Below, in pieces: positions 35,213 through 44,771 of a stretch of 64,000 nt of DNA. The first letter of the stretch is position 1. Each line of letters begins with the position of its first letter. The DNA comes from an uncultured Oscillospiraceae bacterium (GTDB lineage: Bacteria; Bacillota; Clostridia; Oscillospirales; Acutalibacteraceae). The position numbers and the translations under genes were made by a program. The stretch covers positions 124,001 to 188,000 of the forward strand of contig CABULH010000006.1 in NCBI GenBank assembly GCA_902492455.1, given 5' to 3'. The notes under the pieces were generated by a model, which did not search any database, was not told where the DNA came from, and saw only the letters and a list, made by a program, of their open reading frames with translations.

Positions 35213-36481
35213 TTATTCCTTCTCTTTTAAAGAGAACCGACCTCTATTCCTTACAACGACTAAAATTCTGAAAGAAAGCACTATAGCCTCTGTGATGCAA
35301 GTGGCAATACAGATGTTCTCTACAGTGAGTCGGCCTATTAGAAACAACACCAGTAAATTTGTAAGATGAACGACTGCTCCAATAATATTGGAGATGTTTG
35401 CATACTTTGCCAATCCCAGCGGGCTCAAAACCGGAAACCCAAAAATGTACGCAGGCAATGTCATCGCTATAACCGGCATCAACAATTGAAGGATACGTCC
35501 GGAAGAACGGAATTCTTCTCCGAACAGTAAGACGCAAAATGATTCTGCAAATATCCATACAAACGTGCAGCCTGCCAAAATAATCGGCATGAGAACCAGC
35601 AATATTTTTTTGATCAATTTGAAATCTTTATTCTGTACCATATGCGGGTATAAACTGTCCGCAATCGGTGAGAACGCACTTCTGGCCGTCGTCATCAGCT
35701 TTTCCGCAGATGTATAATATCCCACAGTATTACCATTGGGATACAAAAAACCGATTATAAAAGTATTGGTAGCTCCATATACAGTTGAAGCGATTCTGGA
35801 AAAAAAATAGCTGCTGGAGCGCTTCATGGTTTGCCAAATCTCCAAAAACGAAATCCGCACAAAACGCAGCCCAAGGTGACGATAAACATCACTATAGACC
35901 CATATAACGGCTCCCAAAGCTCCAATGATATTCAGAAGCGGAACAATATAATAGTGGTCTTTATTTCTGAGGAAAACAAATATCATTACGGTAAAAAAGA
36001 ACTTAACCGCCACAGTCCTATAAGTGATAATCGACATCTTCTCCAAACCTCGATAAAGATAGTCCGGTAAAAGGGAATTGATTAACACCCATACAAAATA
36101 AAGTTGGTACAACAAAACGTCCTCTTTAAATCTCGAGACGGATAAACAAAGTACCATCACTACGACAAACGATACAGCCCCTAATAATAGCTTGCATATT
36201 GTAACAGCTGTCATCAACTGGCTTAACTTCTGCTTGTCCTCCCGGTTACGTGCAACATCCTCTGTGGCGGAAAGTAAAAAACCAAAATCTAAAAACAATT
36301 GAATATACGTAGCAAAAGCAAGCGCGAATCCAAGATTTCCATAAACAACCGGGCCTAGGACACGGGTTTGGTAGGGCACCGTGATAAAATTAAAAAGATA
36401 ATTTGAAAATGTCAGAATATACAGCATAACTGTATTTTTAAATAAGGTTCCGTTTTTTTTATCTTTAATCAATTTTTCCAA
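35213..36481 (-). CDS. Polysaccharide flippase (Wzx/MATE-like)
   Basis: A 422-residue integral membrane protein with about twelve helices, starting with the flippase pattern LFKNTVMLYILTFSNYLFNFITVPYQTRVLGP split over residues 13-44. It likely flips lipid-linked repeat units across the membrane for polymerisation outside. The start is uncertain: the first in-frame codon is a TTG at 36481, and a TTG at 36472 has better spacing from AGAGGTG. Either way it overlaps the 3' end of the TagF-like gene (36465). DNA is AT-rich, like the other genes of this island. Confidence 0.85.
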   Translation of the reverse strand: MEKLIKDKKNGTLFKNTVMLYILTFSNYLFNFITVPYQTRVLGPVVYGNLGFALAFATYIQLFLDFGFLLSATEDVARNREDKQKLSQLMTAVTICKLLLGAVSFVVVMVLCLSVSRFKEDVLLYQLYFVWVLINSLLPDYLYRGLEKMSIITYRTVAVKFFFTVMIFVFLRNKDHYYIVPLLNIIGALGAVIWVYSDVYRHLGLRFVRISFLEIWQTMKRSSSYFFSRIASTVYGATNTFIIGFLYPNGNTVGYYTSAEKLMTTARSAFSPIADSLYPHMVQNKDFKLIKKILLVLMPIILAGCTFVWIFAESFCVLLFGEEFRSSGRILQLLMPVIAMTLPAYIFGFPVLSPLGLAKYANISNIIGAVVHLTNLLVLFLIGRLTVENICIATCITEAIVLSFRILVVVRNRGRFSLKEKE

Positions 36482-37634
36482 GCACCTCTAATATTTTTTG
36501 GACCGCCAGTGCAGAGGCATTTCCGCTTTCTTTTAAACCCAGCGATTCATAGAACGCTGCTAAATTCTGCTCATATTCTATTTTATTAAAACTTTCTAGT
36601 TGATGCAAAAGTTCTCCATTGGTTTTTGAAAGAGGATAGGGGAGATTAGGCAAATCAAAATAAAAGTTCCGGTCTTTTGTATAAGAGTCAATATCCGTTG
36701 CAAACAGAAAAACCGGTTTACGGACAAATCCCGCTTCGAACATACTGCTGGAATAATCCGTTACCAAAATATCCGTAGCGGCAAGTAATTCATACATATC
36801 CGGATAGGACGTTGCATTAACAATATCCTCATTATATTTGATCAAATTGGCTTTTGACGCAATATTCGGGTGTAACCTGACTGCAAATACCCATTTTTCT
36901 CCCGTCCGTTGCTGAAGAACATCCAGAATTTTTTGAAAATCAAGACCATAACAATTCAAATTACCGTCTGCGCGAAAAGTAGGGGCATACAGAATAATTC
37001 GTTTAGATTTTAATATGCCGAGCTTTTCCTTGATTTCAAGCTTTTGCTTGTCCGTAATATAAAATAGAATATCCGCTCGTGGTGAACCGCATTCCAAAAT
37101 TTCACCGTCGTACCAAAATGCCCTGCGATACATCTCCGTGCAGAAAGTACCGTTCGATAACATGACATCTACCATTCTCGAGTCATGAATCGCACTTTTT
37201 ACATACTTCTTTTCCAGATGCGCCTCAGCATCCTTCTCTATCCGCTTTAAAGCAATAGAGCCGTGCCACGTCTGCATATAGTATTGTTTTTTGCGTTTTA
37301 TAATACATTTCGCTTTCCGGCAGTTATCAATCCAAACAGCCGCAGTAGCAAGATGGTAAAACGATTTCAACGAATGTCTTGAAATAACATGGATATAATC
37401 CGGAAATCCCGATTCTTGGGTAGATATCCAATAGATGTTAAGGGCACTATTGCGTTTATGCAGTTCCTGCGCGATATATTTCCCGTTGTCGCCAAAGCCT
37501 GCGCCGTAATAATTGACAATTAGGACTTTATCTTTTTGTACTGGGAAAATACGAAAAAGGCACAAAAGTAAACTAAATGCTTTACCTTTCAATTCCCACA
37601 GAATATCCTCCATTTTATCTCTGTATCTTCCCAT
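36465..37634 (-). CDS. CDP-glycerol glycerophosphotransferase (TagF/TagB-like)
   Basis: A 389-residue enzyme of the CDP-glycerol:poly(glycerophosphate) glycerophosphotransferase family, which adds glycerol phosphate from CDP-glycerol to a lipid-linked or sugar acceptor at the inner membrane face. Key motifs are QTWHGS, CGSPRADILF, ILYAPTFRADGN and the CDP-glycerol site TDYSSSMFEAGF followed by KPVFLFATD. It is shorter than full TagF, closer to TagB or to capsule glycerophosphate transferases, so it may add one unit rather than polymerise. GGAGG lies 9 nt before the ATG. It works with the TagD-like protein of the same operon. Confidence 0.88.
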   Translation of the reverse strand: MGRYRDKMEDILWELKGKAFSLLLCLFRIFPVQKDKVLIVNYYGAGFGDNGKYIAQELHKRNSALNIYWISTQESGFPDYIHVISRHSLKSFYHLATAAVWIDNCRKAKCIIKRKKQYYMQTWHGSIALKRIEKDAEAHLEKKYVKSAIHDSRMVDVMLSNGTFCTEMYRRAFWYDGEILECGSPRADILFYITDKQKLEIKEKLGILKSKRIILYAPTFRADGNLNCYGLDFQKILDVLQQRTGEKWVFAVRLHPNIASKANLIKYNEDIVNATSYPDMYELLAATDILVTDYSSSMFEAGFVRKPVFLFATDIDSYTKDRNFYFDLPNLPYPLSKTNGELLHQLESFNKIEYEQNLAAFYESLGLKESGNASALAVQKILEVLGKID

Positions 37635-37672
37635 TTATATCAACCTCCGGTTCGGCCGATAAATCCAATTCT

Positions 37673-38647
37673 TTAAACCTTTAGTTTAAAAACAAGTCGC
37701 AGGATATTATACATTTTTCGGCTCAAAAGCAAGTAAACCAGCTTTTTATTCCGATCTAGTGTTTTTATATAAGGATTAGTATGGTATGTCGGAAATGTGT
37801 TATCCATGTATTCCTTTATTTTTTGTAAGAGTCTGCTTTTAGGATCGACTCGAAGAATACGGACACTCGCCGCTATGAAAATATGCTTGACTGCCAAAAA
37901 TTCTAACTCTCGCTTATATTGCTCAAAGACTCCCTGATTCTTATAATAAACAAGAATATGATCTAAAGCATCTATGATCTCCAAATTTCTTTCCATATCA
38001 GAATTGTGCATAATGGACCCGGTATGCTGAAAATAATGGTAATAACTGCGGTCTGTCACAGCAATTTTTTCTGCAATTATAAAAAGTTTTGGTGTTACCC
38101 AAACATCCTCATACCATACCCGTAATGGAAAACGTATACCTGTTTTACGAAACAGATCACGATGAAAAAGCTTATTACAGGCAGAAGGCGAATCGCAAAG
38201 AATAGATTTATCCTCCTCTAATGTAAAAAGCTGCGGGTGCGTCTGGGCATCTATCATTTCAGCAATGACCTTACCGTTCTCGTTAACACTTTTCATACCA
38301 AAACAGATAATTTGTGCTCCTGTTTGACTCACCTTATGCCAAAGCTCAGAAAGGGCATTTGGTTCTATGGTATCATCACTGTCCACAAATAGATAATAAT
38401 CTCCCTGAGCAGCTTCTATTCCAGTATTGCGAGCGCCGCCGAGCCCTTGATTCTTCTGATGAATGACTTGAATTCTTTTCGGATATTTTTCGGCATATTG
38501 GTCCGCCAACTTTCCACTTCCATCGGTAGACCCGTCATCCACAATGATAACCTCATAGTCTTCAAAATCCTGATCCATAATAGAATCCAAGCAACGGAGT
38601 AAATAGGTTTCTACATTATAGACCGGAACAATCACGCTTGCAAACAT
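37673..38647 (-). CDS. Family 2 glycosyltransferase
   Basis: A 324-residue GT2 (GT-A fold) enzyme with the standard start SVIVPVYNVETYLLRCLDS, the nucleotide-binding DDGSTDGS and the metal-binding DSDD motif (about 92-95). ARNTGIEAAQGDYYLFVD is typical for capsule and O-antigen transferases. It should add one sugar to the lipid-linked repeat unit in the cytoplasm; donor and acceptor are not visible. It is encoded 10 nt after the polymerase gene and 38 nt before the TagF-like gene. Confidence 0.88.
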   Translation of the reverse strand: MFASVIVPVYNVETYLLRCLDSIMDQDFEDYEVIIVDDGSTDGSGKLADQYAEKYPKRIQVIHQKNQGLGGARNTGIEAAQGDYYLFVDSDDTIEPNALSELWHKVSQTGAQIICFGMKSVNENGKVIAEMIDAQTHPQLFTLEEDKSILCDSPSACNKLFHRDLFRKTGIRFPLRVWYEDVWVTPKLFIIAEKIAVTDRSYYHYFQHTGSIMHNSDMERNLEIIDALDHILVYYKNQGVFEQYKRELEFLAVKHIFIAASVRILRVDPKSRLLQKIKEYMDNTFPTYHTNPYIKTLDRNKKLVYLLLSRKMYNILRLVFKLKV

Positions 38648-38657
38648 TATTTCACAC

Positions 38658-40124
38658 CTATTTCTTTTTGCTTTTGTCCATCAGCAGCGTTTTTCCTTTA
38701 TCCCATACACCGGAACGTTCAATCAAATAACATCCATATGCGATAAATAGGGATAAATAAAAGGAACCATTTGGACGACGCAGCATGCCGGCAGTAAATA
38801 TAAAAGTAATGACTGCCATACACAGACTGGCTACAACACAAGCAAATTCCAAGGTAAATACTTTTTGAAAGCCGCGAATTAAAGATAACAGGAAATAAAT
38901 AACAAATCCGGCGATAAAAAGAAGATAAAGTATCAACCCTACATATCCGTACAAAAAGAAGATACCCAAAAGATCATTTTCAGCATCATAATTTTCGGAA
39001 CCGCAGTACTCCATTTCCAGATGCATACCAAACAGTTTTGTCATGGTATCCTGTTGATTAAACAGCAAATAATTATAAGTGTTCTTCATTAGCCGAGCAT
39101 TATTGAGTTCTGACATATTGGTTGAATAATTTAACTGTTTCAGTACGGCGTTTAGGCCAAATTTTTCAATCATTGGCTGATAGCGCGGCAAACTTTCATA
39201 AATCACTCTATATTTCTCTAATACGTCATCAGAAGGCGCTTCGTCTCCCACCGTTGGCTTTTCCGCTTCGGGCATCTGGCTGTCCGCCTGTTCCTGCTGT
39301 ATATGGACATGGTTATTGTAATTTGATAACCTTTCATACATAGGAGACAATGTATAACAAGACGCGCAAACAATAGCCAAAACCAATGGTACCATATAAT
39401 AAAACCAGATTTTACATTTGTTAACCACCAGGGCGAATAAAAAACAACCGGTAATAATAAAAACAGCGAAATAGGTGACCCTTGTTCCCGTAAAAAATAG
39501 ATTTGCGAAACCAATGGTGGTTGTTACAATAAAAAACCATTTCTTTTTTGAATGATAGGCCGTATATATCGTAAGTGGAACAAGCATGGTAATGATTGCA
39601 GATTGCGTATTGCCGTTATAAAACCATCCCATAACGCCAATCTGATCGCCGGAATAGGTATGAGGATCTGTACCGGTTAAAACAGACAAAAGAAGTACCA
39701 ACAAAATAATGCCGTAATTCATTAAAATATATTTTCTAACCGGGAGTATAGAATCGCCGTAATGTCGAAAAATAGAGAGAAACGCAAGGATAAACACCGG
39801 TGTTTGAATTAATCTGAAATAATTGCTCACATCAACCATTAAGCCGGGATATCCTATTCGATAACAATTCCAATAATGAATAGCCCAAAAAGAGATTAAA
39901 ACCCCGGCCGTCACAAAATAGATCCACTTATGTCTACTGACAAGAAAACCGACTAAGACAGTAGCTGCAAACAAAAGCATTCGCAAAAGCAGCGTTACGG
40001 TCGTGCTTTTCCCTAGTTCTATCAGCCAAAAGGATAACACATCCATAATCGGCTGCAGCGCAAATAATATTAATAAAAAAATATTCATATAACTATGCTT
40101 AGTTTCTTTGAAAGTGTTCTCCAT
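38658..40124 (-). CDS. Polysaccharide polymerase/O-antigen ligase-like membrane protein
   Basis: A 488-residue protein with about eleven predicted membrane helices and one large outer loop (about 255-345, containing QADSQMPEAEKPTVGDEAP). This is the usual layout of Wzy polymerases and WaaL-type ligases. It probably joins repeat units outside the membrane. Sequence identity in this family is low, so polymerase versus ligase cannot be decided. AAGGAG precedes the ATG. It is the first gene of the island operon, about 200 nt after the promoter at 40326-40354. Confidence 0.75.
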   Translation of the reverse strand: MENTFKETKHSYMNIFLLILFALQPIMDVLSFWLIELGKSTTVTLLLRMLLFAATVLVGFLVSRHKWIYFVTAGVLISFWAIHYWNCYRIGYPGLMVDVSNYFRLIQTPVFILAFLSIFRHYGDSILPVRKYILMNYGIILLVLLLSVLTGTDPHTYSGDQIGVMGWFYNGNTQSAIITMLVPLTIYTAYHSKKKWFFIVTTTIGFANLFFTGTRVTYFAVFIITGCFLFALVVNKCKIWFYYMVPLVLAIVCASCYTLSPMYERLSNYNNHVHIQQEQADSQMPEAEKPTVGDEAPSDDVLEKYRVIYESLPRYQPMIEKFGLNAVLKQLNYSTNMSELNNARLMKNTYNYLLFNQQDTMTKLFGMHLEMEYCGSENYDAENDLLGIFFLYGYVGLILYLLFIAGFVIYFLLSLIRGFQKVFTLEFACVVASLCMAVITFIFTAGMLRRPNGSFYLSLFIAYGCYLIERSGVWDKGKTLLMDKSKKK

Positions 40125-40325
40125 TAATATGCTCCTTCATTTCCAGTTTTGCTATATGTAAGGTTTTATAGCTCCATCATCTTTACTCCTACTATAACTT
40201 AGTCATTTAACAAACTTTTGTTTCCATAGTCTCTCCTTACATCTCGTTAATTGTGGTTCTAGCATTTCTACAACCAAATTCAGACAGAATAATTTTCATT
40301 TCTATTCCCAAAAAATATGCATATC

Positions 40326-40354
40326 ATTATAACCCATTATTGAGGAATTTTCAA
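40326..40354 (-). promoter_or_regulatory. Predicted promoter of polysaccharide operon
   Basis: On the minus strand: TTGAAA (40349-40354), 17-bp spacer, TATAAT (40326-40331), close to the consensus. It leaves a leader of about 195 nt before the polymerase gene. I saw no riboswitch or strong hairpin in the leader. The rest of the 479-bp gap (40125-40603) is AT-rich and non-coding apart from the hairpin at 40540-40574. Confidence 0.7.
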
Positions 40355-40539
40355 CAAATAAAAAATGTCGGCCGTATCCGCCCTTTTTATTATTACAACG
40401 GGATGCAGAGAGCGAGCGTATCTATCCTTTATAACTCATGAGTGATCACATTGGTGATAGCTTATGGGTCCTTATTTCCCTATTGGTTTTATGAGAATCG
40501 CTCTTAACTGTACCCAAAATGGGTTGAGCCAAATACATA

Positions 40540-40574
40540 AGAGACAGCCCGCACAAAATGTACAGACTGTCTCT
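40540..40574 (-). terminator. Intrinsic terminator-like hairpin ending region 3 operon
   Basis: AGAGACAG (40540-40547) pairs with CTGTCTCT (40567-40574), and inner bases extend the stem through G-U pairs. It begins 30 nt after the stop codon of the sugar isomerase/epimerase gene. On the minus strand it is followed by TATGTATTT, a weak T-rich tail. Its place at the end of the 64-40.6 kb gene series supports a terminator role. Confidence 0.6.
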
Positions 40575-40603
40575 CGATTGTCACCATAACGACATAATCT
40601 CTA

Positions 40604-41341
40604 TTAGCGGATCTCCCGCCGAAGGTTTTCCAGGCTTACCCGCACAGCCTCAAGAGGATCGCCAATCGGCCGATCCATCTCGACGATTCCCCATGGTATC
40701 TCCATTTTATCTCCCTGCCGGACGATGGATGTCACATCCACCGTACCGGTCATCAGCGTAGGATTGGGATCCTCATGGGTAACCGGATTTTTATCCAGCA
40801 TATCCTTCAGATGAACCAGAACGATCTTGTCAGCGTACTTCTCCATTAACTGTGCCGGGTCATAACCCGCGAATTTCACCCAGTAGGTGTCCAATTCAAA
40901 CTTCAGCTGCGGACAAAGCTCCATCAGCCGCTCATAACGACCGTCTACAAACTCGAAATCGTGGTTATGATAAGAGAGTTCCATTCCTGCCTCCGCCAGC
41001 GTCTGCTGGATTTCGTTGATCATATCGGCAGTTGCTTTGATTTGATCAGCGCCCAGCTTCTCCGGATCCATCCAGGGCAGAGTAATCCGTGCCATACCGA
41101 GATTTTTGGCGATCTCGATCCATTTGGCGGCATCCGCCTGCAGTTCCTGATAGCCGACATGCGCGCTGATTACCGTCAGACCGTTATCCCGCACCGTCTG
41201 CACCATCTGTTCCGGAGTGAGATCACCGAATCCTGCCAGTTCTATGCCGGTATACCCCATCGCCGCTACCTGTTCCAGTGTCTGCGCCATATGCTTTTCC
41301 GTCAGCTGACGCAGCGTATACATCTGTAAACCATATTGCAT
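40604..41341 (-). CDS. Sugar phosphate isomerase/epimerase
   Basis: A 245-residue xylose-isomerase-like TIM barrel protein (AP endonuclease 2 family). Typical elements are MGYTGIELAGFG near the start, VISAHVGYQE, LSYHNHDFEF (metal-binding His, about 122-131), FELDTYWV and VLVHLKDM. Members isomerise or epimerise free or phosphorylated sugars and related polyols such as inosose, usually with a divalent metal. The substrate is not evident. It is the last gene of the region 3 series, 33 nt after the anchored barrel protein, and is followed by a hairpin terminator. GGAGG precedes the ATG. Confidence 0.85.
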   Translation of the reverse strand: MQYGLQMYTLRQLTEKHMAQTLEQVAAMGYTGIELAGFGDLTPEQMVQTVRDNGLTVISAHVGYQELQADAAKWIEIAKNLGMARITLPWMDPEKLGADQIKATADMINEIQQTLAEAGMELSYHNHDFEFVDGRYERLMELCPQLKFELDTYWVKFAGYDPAQLMEKYADKIVLVHLKDMLDKNPVTHEDPNPTLMTGTVDVTSIVRQGDKMEIPWGIVEMDRPIGDPLEAVRVSLENLRREIR

Positions 41342-41374
41342 ACCGCAATTCCTCCTGTATAACCGTTTTCAGCC

Positions 41375-43288
41375 TTACTTTTTCTTTAGAATCACCAGCG
41401 TTACCACAACCACGCCGATCAGGAACACGCCCAGACATACCAATACAATGATAATAGCGGTCATATTGTTTCCGCTGTCTCCGTCCGCGGCCGAGCTGTC
41501 GGCGGGAGCCGTTTCCTCCGGCTTCGGCACGCCGCTGAGCCCCACATAATCAAGGGTTACCCCTTCTCCGCTGATACCCTGGATCTCCAATGTAGAGCCG
41601 GCAGGCACATTGAGAGTGGCGCTCATATCGGCGTATGTGTCTGTGGCCTTTAGAGCGATCTCCACGCTGTTTTTACCGTTCACTGTTACCCGGATCCGGC
41701 TGTCTCCATCCGCGCGGTAATGTACCTTAACCCGTGCGCCGCCGCGGATATCCTTCATAGTGATGGTGTCCTCTTCACCGGTCAGACCGGTCACCGCTTT
41801 GCCGCTGGAAGCAGCGTCATCATCCACCACTTGAGCCTTGCCGGAAAGAGCGCTGTTTTCCGCTTCCAGCTGAGGATAGGCGCCAATACTGTCCAGGGTC
41901 ACCGCACCGCTTTCCAGCTGAAAACGTAGATTCGCCCCCTTCACCACCGTTTGGGACAGGAAGATCCGGGTGTAACCGTCGGAGGCAGGGAGTTCCACCG
42001 TCTGCTTTTTCTCATCATCGATGTAGATGCCCAGCACCGCGTCACCTGAAGCTTTGTAGGTCAAGCCGATTTGGTTCAGGGCGGCGCATTCATAAAAAGC
42101 AATGGCGTCACCAGTGGACTTCAGTTCCATCGCTGTTCCGCCGGAGGCTCCTGTATCCGCAACCGCTGCGGCACCCCCGATACGATAACCTGTCTCCGCT
42201 TCCGCCTGCCCTTCCAGCGGATATACCAGGCTCCAGTCCATCACCGCGGGAGGACTGCCTTCCTCCTTATACAGATTATAGCCGAAATAGAGCCAGCCTC
42301 TGAACTCCGGATACTGGCCGTAAAACTCCATAGTCGCTTTCATGGCCTTGATCTTGGCCGCCTGATCCTTTACCAAACCTGCTGTCTGGTTAGGCGCAAC
42401 ACCGTTGTTGTATTCCAAGGTGTGGAAGCCGCTTTCGATTACCAGCGGCTTCCCCGGGTACTGGCTGAGATAGGTATTCAGCGAAATGGCCAGCCGATTG
42501 GCGTTGATCAGTTCCTCGCCAGAAGCGGAGGCATCCGGCAGATTGTTCTTGTTCACCGGATAGGAGTAGTTATTCATGAAATATCCGTCCGCGCCGGCCG
42601 GAGCATAGGAAGGCGTCTGAAAGCCGTTGTCCCAGCCGTAGAAGATGCTCAGATACATCTTGGCATCAGTGAAGCCATAGGAGGCGGTGGTTTCCCGCAT
42701 ACGTTTGACAAAGGCCGTGGCATAGCTGACCTGCCGCTCCTTGGACTGAGCGCCGTTGATGCCGCCCTCCAGCTTCTGCTGTACCTGAGGATCATCCACC
42801 GGCATATTCAGGGAGAAATAGGCCACCTGCTGGCGCTTGCCGTCCCCGCAGACGTATTCAATGAGTTTTTGATAAGTATTGAACACATAGTCCAAATCCG
42901 AAACCTGAAAGGCAAAGGTGTTGCTGTAGCTCTCGATACGTACCACAATTTTCATGCCCAACCGAGCCAGCTCTTTAAATAAAAAATCCTTATTCTCAGT
43001 ACTGTCTCCGCTGTCAAACCCCTCTAGTCCGTACACGTTCAGGGTATTGATGTTGTACCCGTACTTCATGTTTTCCAGTTCCCGGGTAATCCAGGCGTGG
43101 ACGTCGCCCTCTTTTTTCAGATCCAGCACTGCGCCGTTGAAGAAGGTGTCCGGTTCAACATAAGTGTCGTAAGGCGTCATTTGGTTCACCGGCTGCTCGG
43201 CGGCGGCAGCTGAATTCAAACCAGGTGTGAACAGCAGAGCACTCATCAGCAGAGCGACTCCGCCAGCCAGAAAACGTTTCATTTTCAT
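41375..43288 (-). CDS. Secreted barrel-like protein with binding module and membrane anchor
   Basis: A 637-residue surface protein. A signal peptide (about 1-30, ending AAAA) leads to an alpha/beta region (about 35-360) with the look of a GH-A type (beta/alpha)8 barrel: MKIVVRIESYS, YLSIFYGWDN and PLVIESGFHTLEYN, with conserved Glu residues that could be catalytic. A beta-sandwich region (about 370-590) containing a CBM6/35-like unit follows, then an acidic linker and a C-terminal membrane helix with a KKK tail. I cannot assign a CAZy family. The ATG at 43288 has AAAGGAG 8 nt upstream. Its first 360 residues closely match the next gene (43328-44707), indicating tandem duplication. Confidence 0.7.
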   Translation of the reverse strand: MKMKRFLAGGVALLMSALLFTPGLNSAAAAEQPVNQMTPYDTYVEPDTFFNGAVLDLKKEGDVHAWITRELENMKYGYNINTLNVYGLEGFDSGDSTENKDFLFKELARLGMKIVVRIESYSNTFAFQVSDLDYVFNTYQKLIEYVCGDGKRQQVAYFSLNMPVDDPQVQQKLEGGINGAQSKERQVSYATAFVKRMRETTASYGFTDAKMYLSIFYGWDNGFQTPSYAPAGADGYFMNNYSYPVNKNNLPDASASGEELINANRLAISLNTYLSQYPGKPLVIESGFHTLEYNNGVAPNQTAGLVKDQAAKIKAMKATMEFYGQYPEFRGWLYFGYNLYKEEGSPPAVMDWSLVYPLEGQAEAETGYRIGGAAAVADTGASGGTAMELKSTGDAIAFYECAALNQIGLTYKASGDAVLGIYIDDEKKQTVELPASDGYTRIFLSQTVVKGANLRFQLESGAVTLDSIGAYPQLEAENSALSGKAQVVDDDAASSGKAVTGLTGEEDTITMKDIRGGARVKVHYRADGDSRIRVTVNGKNSVEIALKATDTYADMSATLNVPAGSTLEIQGISGEGVTLDYVGLSGVPKPEETAPADSSAADGDSGNNMTAIIIVLVCLGVFLIGVVVVTLVILKKK

Positions 43289-43327
43289 TCTTTGCACTCC
43301 TTTCGGTAAGAGAATCCGTCTCATTTA

Positions 43328-44707
43328 TTATCCCGCTGTCCCTGCTTTGCGCCGCAGCACCAACCAAAACGCCACTAGTCCACCCAGCACCGCTGTCAAC
43401 ACTCCCAGTACGCCCAAGGCGATTTTATTAGCGAGGGGCATACCAGTATTTTTCTCCTCATTGCCGCCGGTTTCCAACAAGCGGGATTCCGACGCAGAGG
43501 TGGACGTTCTGGCGGTTTCCATGGATGAGGTGGAAGAGAATTGACTCTGGGTACCGGATGTCTCAGGCGAATGGATTCCTTCGTTCTGCGTCGGCGCGGT
43601 AGCCTCCGTCGCCACAGTAGTCGAAGCAACGGGCTTGGCTGTTGTTGTGGTGGTAATTCCGGCATCCCCATCCGGATAGTTGAGGGTCCAGTCCATCACA
43701 GCGGGCGGATTGCCCTCTTCCTTATACAGATTATATCCGAAATACAGCGCACCGCGGAAGTTGGGCACTGCCTCACGGTAATAATCAAGTGTGGCCTTGA
43801 TGGCACGCGCTTTTGCCGCCTTATTCGCCACCAATCCCGCGGTCTGATTCGGCTTCTTGCCACCGTTGTATTCCAGCGTATGGAAGCCAAACTCCACTAC
43901 CAGCGGTTTATCCGGATAATCCTTGAGGAATTTGCTCACCGAAATGGACAGCCGCGCCCGGTTAATCAAATCGGCGTCCGACGCGGTTTCGTCCGGAATA
44001 TTGTTATCGTTCTTTGGATAGGTGTAATTGTTCATGAAGTAGCCATCCGCACCGGCAGAGGCATAGGACGGAACCTTAAAACTGTTGTCCCAACCGTAGA
44101 AAATACTCAGATACATCTGCGCGTCGGTGAATCCACGCCGGGCGGTTTCCTCCCGCATCCGTTTGACAAATGCCTCGGCATAGGTCACCTGACTTGTCAC
44201 AAATTTTTCCGAATTGAGACCGCCGGTGTTCTGCTGTACTCGGGGATCATCCACTGGCATATTCAGCGAAAAATAGGCCACCTGATCCCGATATTCCGGA
44301 CGGCAGACGAGATCCAGAAGATCGCCGTACACATTCATTATGTAGGGCAGATCCTCTTCACGGAAGGCGAAATCCTGGCTGTAGGACTCAATCCGTACCA
44401 CTGCCTGCATCCCCAGACGCTTGAGCTCCGCAAACAGCTTTTCTGTGTGTCGGAAGCTCTCCAGGCCGTACAGATTGACCGTATTGATGTTGTAATCCTT
44501 TTTCATGGTGGTGAGCTCACTGGTGATCCAGGAGGAAACATCTCCGTTCCGCTTGAGCTCCAGCATAGCGCCGTTGTAAAAGGTATCCGTGGATACCATC
44601 TCCTCATAGGGTGCCATCGCGCTTAAAGCACCCACAGGCACGACGGATACCCCCGCGCCCAATACTGCCGCTGTTATAGCCATAAATGCCAAACCTTTCT
44701 TCAACAT
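43328..44707 (-). CDS. Secreted barrel-like protein with membrane anchor
   Basis: A 459-residue paralogue of the gene downstream. It has a signal peptide (1-27, MLKKGLAFMAITAAVLGAG...), the same barrel-like region (about 30-345) with QAVVRIESYS, YLSIFYGWDN and PLVVEFGFHTLEYN, then a Thr/Ser-rich linker (about 350-420) and a C-terminal helix ending VLRRKAGTAG. It lacks the beta-sandwich module of its neighbour. It is probably displayed on the cell surface and may be a glycan hydrolase or binding protein; no family is recognised. The start at 44707 has GGAAAGG about 11 nt upstream. The longer frame from 44902 would run back into the permease gene and lacks a signal peptide. Confidence 0.7.
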   Translation of the reverse strand: MLKKGLAFMAITAAVLGAGVSVVPVGALSAMAPYEEMVSTDTFYNGAMLELKRNGDVSSWITSELTTMKKDYNINTVNLYGLESFRHTEKLFAELKRLGMQAVVRIESYSQDFAFREEDLPYIMNVYGDLLDLVCRPEYRDQVAYFSLNMPVDDPRVQQNTGGLNSEKFVTSQVTYAEAFVKRMREETARRGFTDAQMYLSIFYGWDNSFKVPSYASAGADGYFMNNYTYPKNDNNIPDETASDADLINRARLSISVSKFLKDYPDKPLVVEFGFHTLEYNGGKKPNQTAGLVANKAAKARAIKATLDYYREAVPNFRGALYFGYNLYKEEGNPPAVMDWTLNYPDGDAGITTTTTAKPVASTTVATEATAPTQNEGIHSPETSGTQSQFSSTSSMETARTSTSASESRLLETGGNEEKNTGMPLANKIALGVLGVLTAVLGGLVAFWLVLRRKAGTAG

Positions 44708-44771
44708 GAATTCGACTGCCTTTCCGGCCTGTGTGTACAGCACGGCGCCCCCTTGCTCGGGACCCGCTGTT

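Noticed and set aside
40253..40441. Small plus-strand open frame (62 codons) in the gap before the polysaccharide operon
   Set aside because: No ribosome binding site, low-complexity composition, and it overlaps the predicted promoter on the other strand.
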